Positions 63,270 through 64,000 of a DNA stretch of 64,000 nucleotides are shown piece by piece (the stretch's first letter is position 1; each line of letters begins with the position of its first letter). The DNA comes from Mastigias papua. Taxonomy: Eukaryota > Cnidaria > Scyphozoa > Rhizostomeae > Mastigiidae. The notes beneath the pieces were generated by a model, which saw only the letters and a program-made list of their open reading frames with translations, searched no databases and was not told the origin of the DNA. Both the position numbers and the translations under genes were made by a program. Location: the NCBI GenBank assembly GCA_964019165.1, contig OZ025269.1, forward strand, positions 6,920,669 to 6,984,668, written 5' to 3'.

Positions 63270-63706
63270 GCGGGTTAACTGTTAAAGCAGTTCTAGTTGT
63301 TACTGTGGATCAGCAGAAGGTTGACATCGGTGAAAAGCTAAGGGTATTCTTGTCAAATGAAAGTAGGTTATCTGTTTACGATACTTCACAAGGCAAGCTG
63401 GATAGACTCCTCAATAATGCAGATGCAATCATATTACTTTGCTCAGAAACCCTTGAATCACTTCTAAACAGCAGAAAGAATGTCACATTAAAGATGGAAG
63501 ACGTTGAAGTGCAAATTGATTGTGGGATCCTTCATGATTATATTCAAAATGAGAGCAAAAGGCAGAAATTCATAATGTTCACATGTGATACAAATCATAT
63601 TCCAGCTAAACTAAGAGGCAATTTTTCATATATTTGCTCAGATGAGAAGAAAATTGATGAAGGAGAATTCCTAAGCACAGTGAGGCCTCAAATTGAGAGC
63701 CTCTAA
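63270..63706 (+). CDS. Small gene 2, terminal exon, TIR/SEFIR-like domain
   Basis: 145 codons after CTTTTCTAG, ending at TAA. The pattern alternates strands and helices: VKAVLVVTVDQQ (strand), DIGEKLRVFLSNE (helix), RLSVYDTS (strand), KLDRLLNNADAIILLCSETL (helix then strand), DCGILHDYIQNES (helix), RQKFIMFTCD (strand), IPAKLRGNFSYIC (strand), and GEFLSTVRPQI (helix). N-A-D-x-I-I-L-L-C-S and the later K-F-I-M-F...I-P-x-x-L-x-x-x-F-x-Y-I resemble the SEFIR domain of IL-17 receptor/Act1-type signalling proteins. The usual tryptophan-containing box is absent. An unrelated Rossmann-like domain is possible. With the first exon the protein is about 169 residues with no membrane span. Confidence 0.7.
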
Positions 63707-63897
<191 letters not shown>

Positions 63898-64000
63898 CAT
63901 AGATATCTATAAACTCTGTATATGTTAATGATATCATATAAATATAATCTCTTAATGTAAACCCACTATCTAATTCTTGTGTTCTGCGTTACAATCATGC

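Overview
This is AT-rich animal (metazoan) genomic DNA. There are no operons, ribosome binding sites or long uninterrupted genes. The coding signal comes as short exons with GT/AG splice sites, spread through large introns full of transposable-element debris and (TA)n microsatellites. The retroelement mix (several non-LTR families, Ty1/copia and Ty3/gypsy remnants, many MITE-like elements) fits a marine invertebrate such as a cnidarian. The sequence alone does not fix the phylum.

Two host genes can be supported, both on the + strand. Gene 1 is a DEG/ENaC-superfamily cation channel spread over about 27 kb (21492-48206, possibly starting at a split start codon at 20401). Exons encoding TM1, the extracellular FP-VTICN strand, the GNCYTFN segment, the DQDEP/SISIKK region, the cysteine-rich part, the CPQPC part and TM2 with its GxS filter lie in order and mostly in compatible phases. 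One segment between 30359 and 31421 was not found, and the penultimate exon has no convincing donor. Gene 2 is small: a short exon at 57440-57512 (MGQQGS start, myristoylation-like) and a terminal exon at 63270-63706, phase-compatible, giving about 169 residues with a TIR/SEFIR-like alternating pattern.

Region by region: 0.3-6.7 kb holds a hairpin repeat, a non-LTR RT fragment split by a 1,483-bp TIR element, a second RT fragment (minus) and a minisatellite. 6.7-20.4 kb is mostly unrecognised DNA with a MITE-like element, short duplications and a two-copy dispersed repeat. 20.4-48.2 kb is the channel gene. Its introns carry non-LTR fragments (23.1, 28.6, 36.8 and 37.9 kb), a nearly full-length minus-strand LINE (33.6-36.7 kb), a 68-bp triplication, and a minus-strand copia remnant fused head to tail to a gypsy remnant (41.2-46.0 kb). 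That composite is itself cut by a LINE fragment and by a 351-bp element with an 11-bp target duplication. 48.2-57.4 kb has a tRNA-like sequence, an 856-bp element with perfect 31-bp terminal inverted repeats, and a LINE fragment. 57.4-64 kb is gene 2, whose intron holds a fold-back repeat pair with a LINE inserted in one arm and another LINE 3' half.

All intron/exon joins are inferred from motifs, splice consensus and phase, without transcript evidence.
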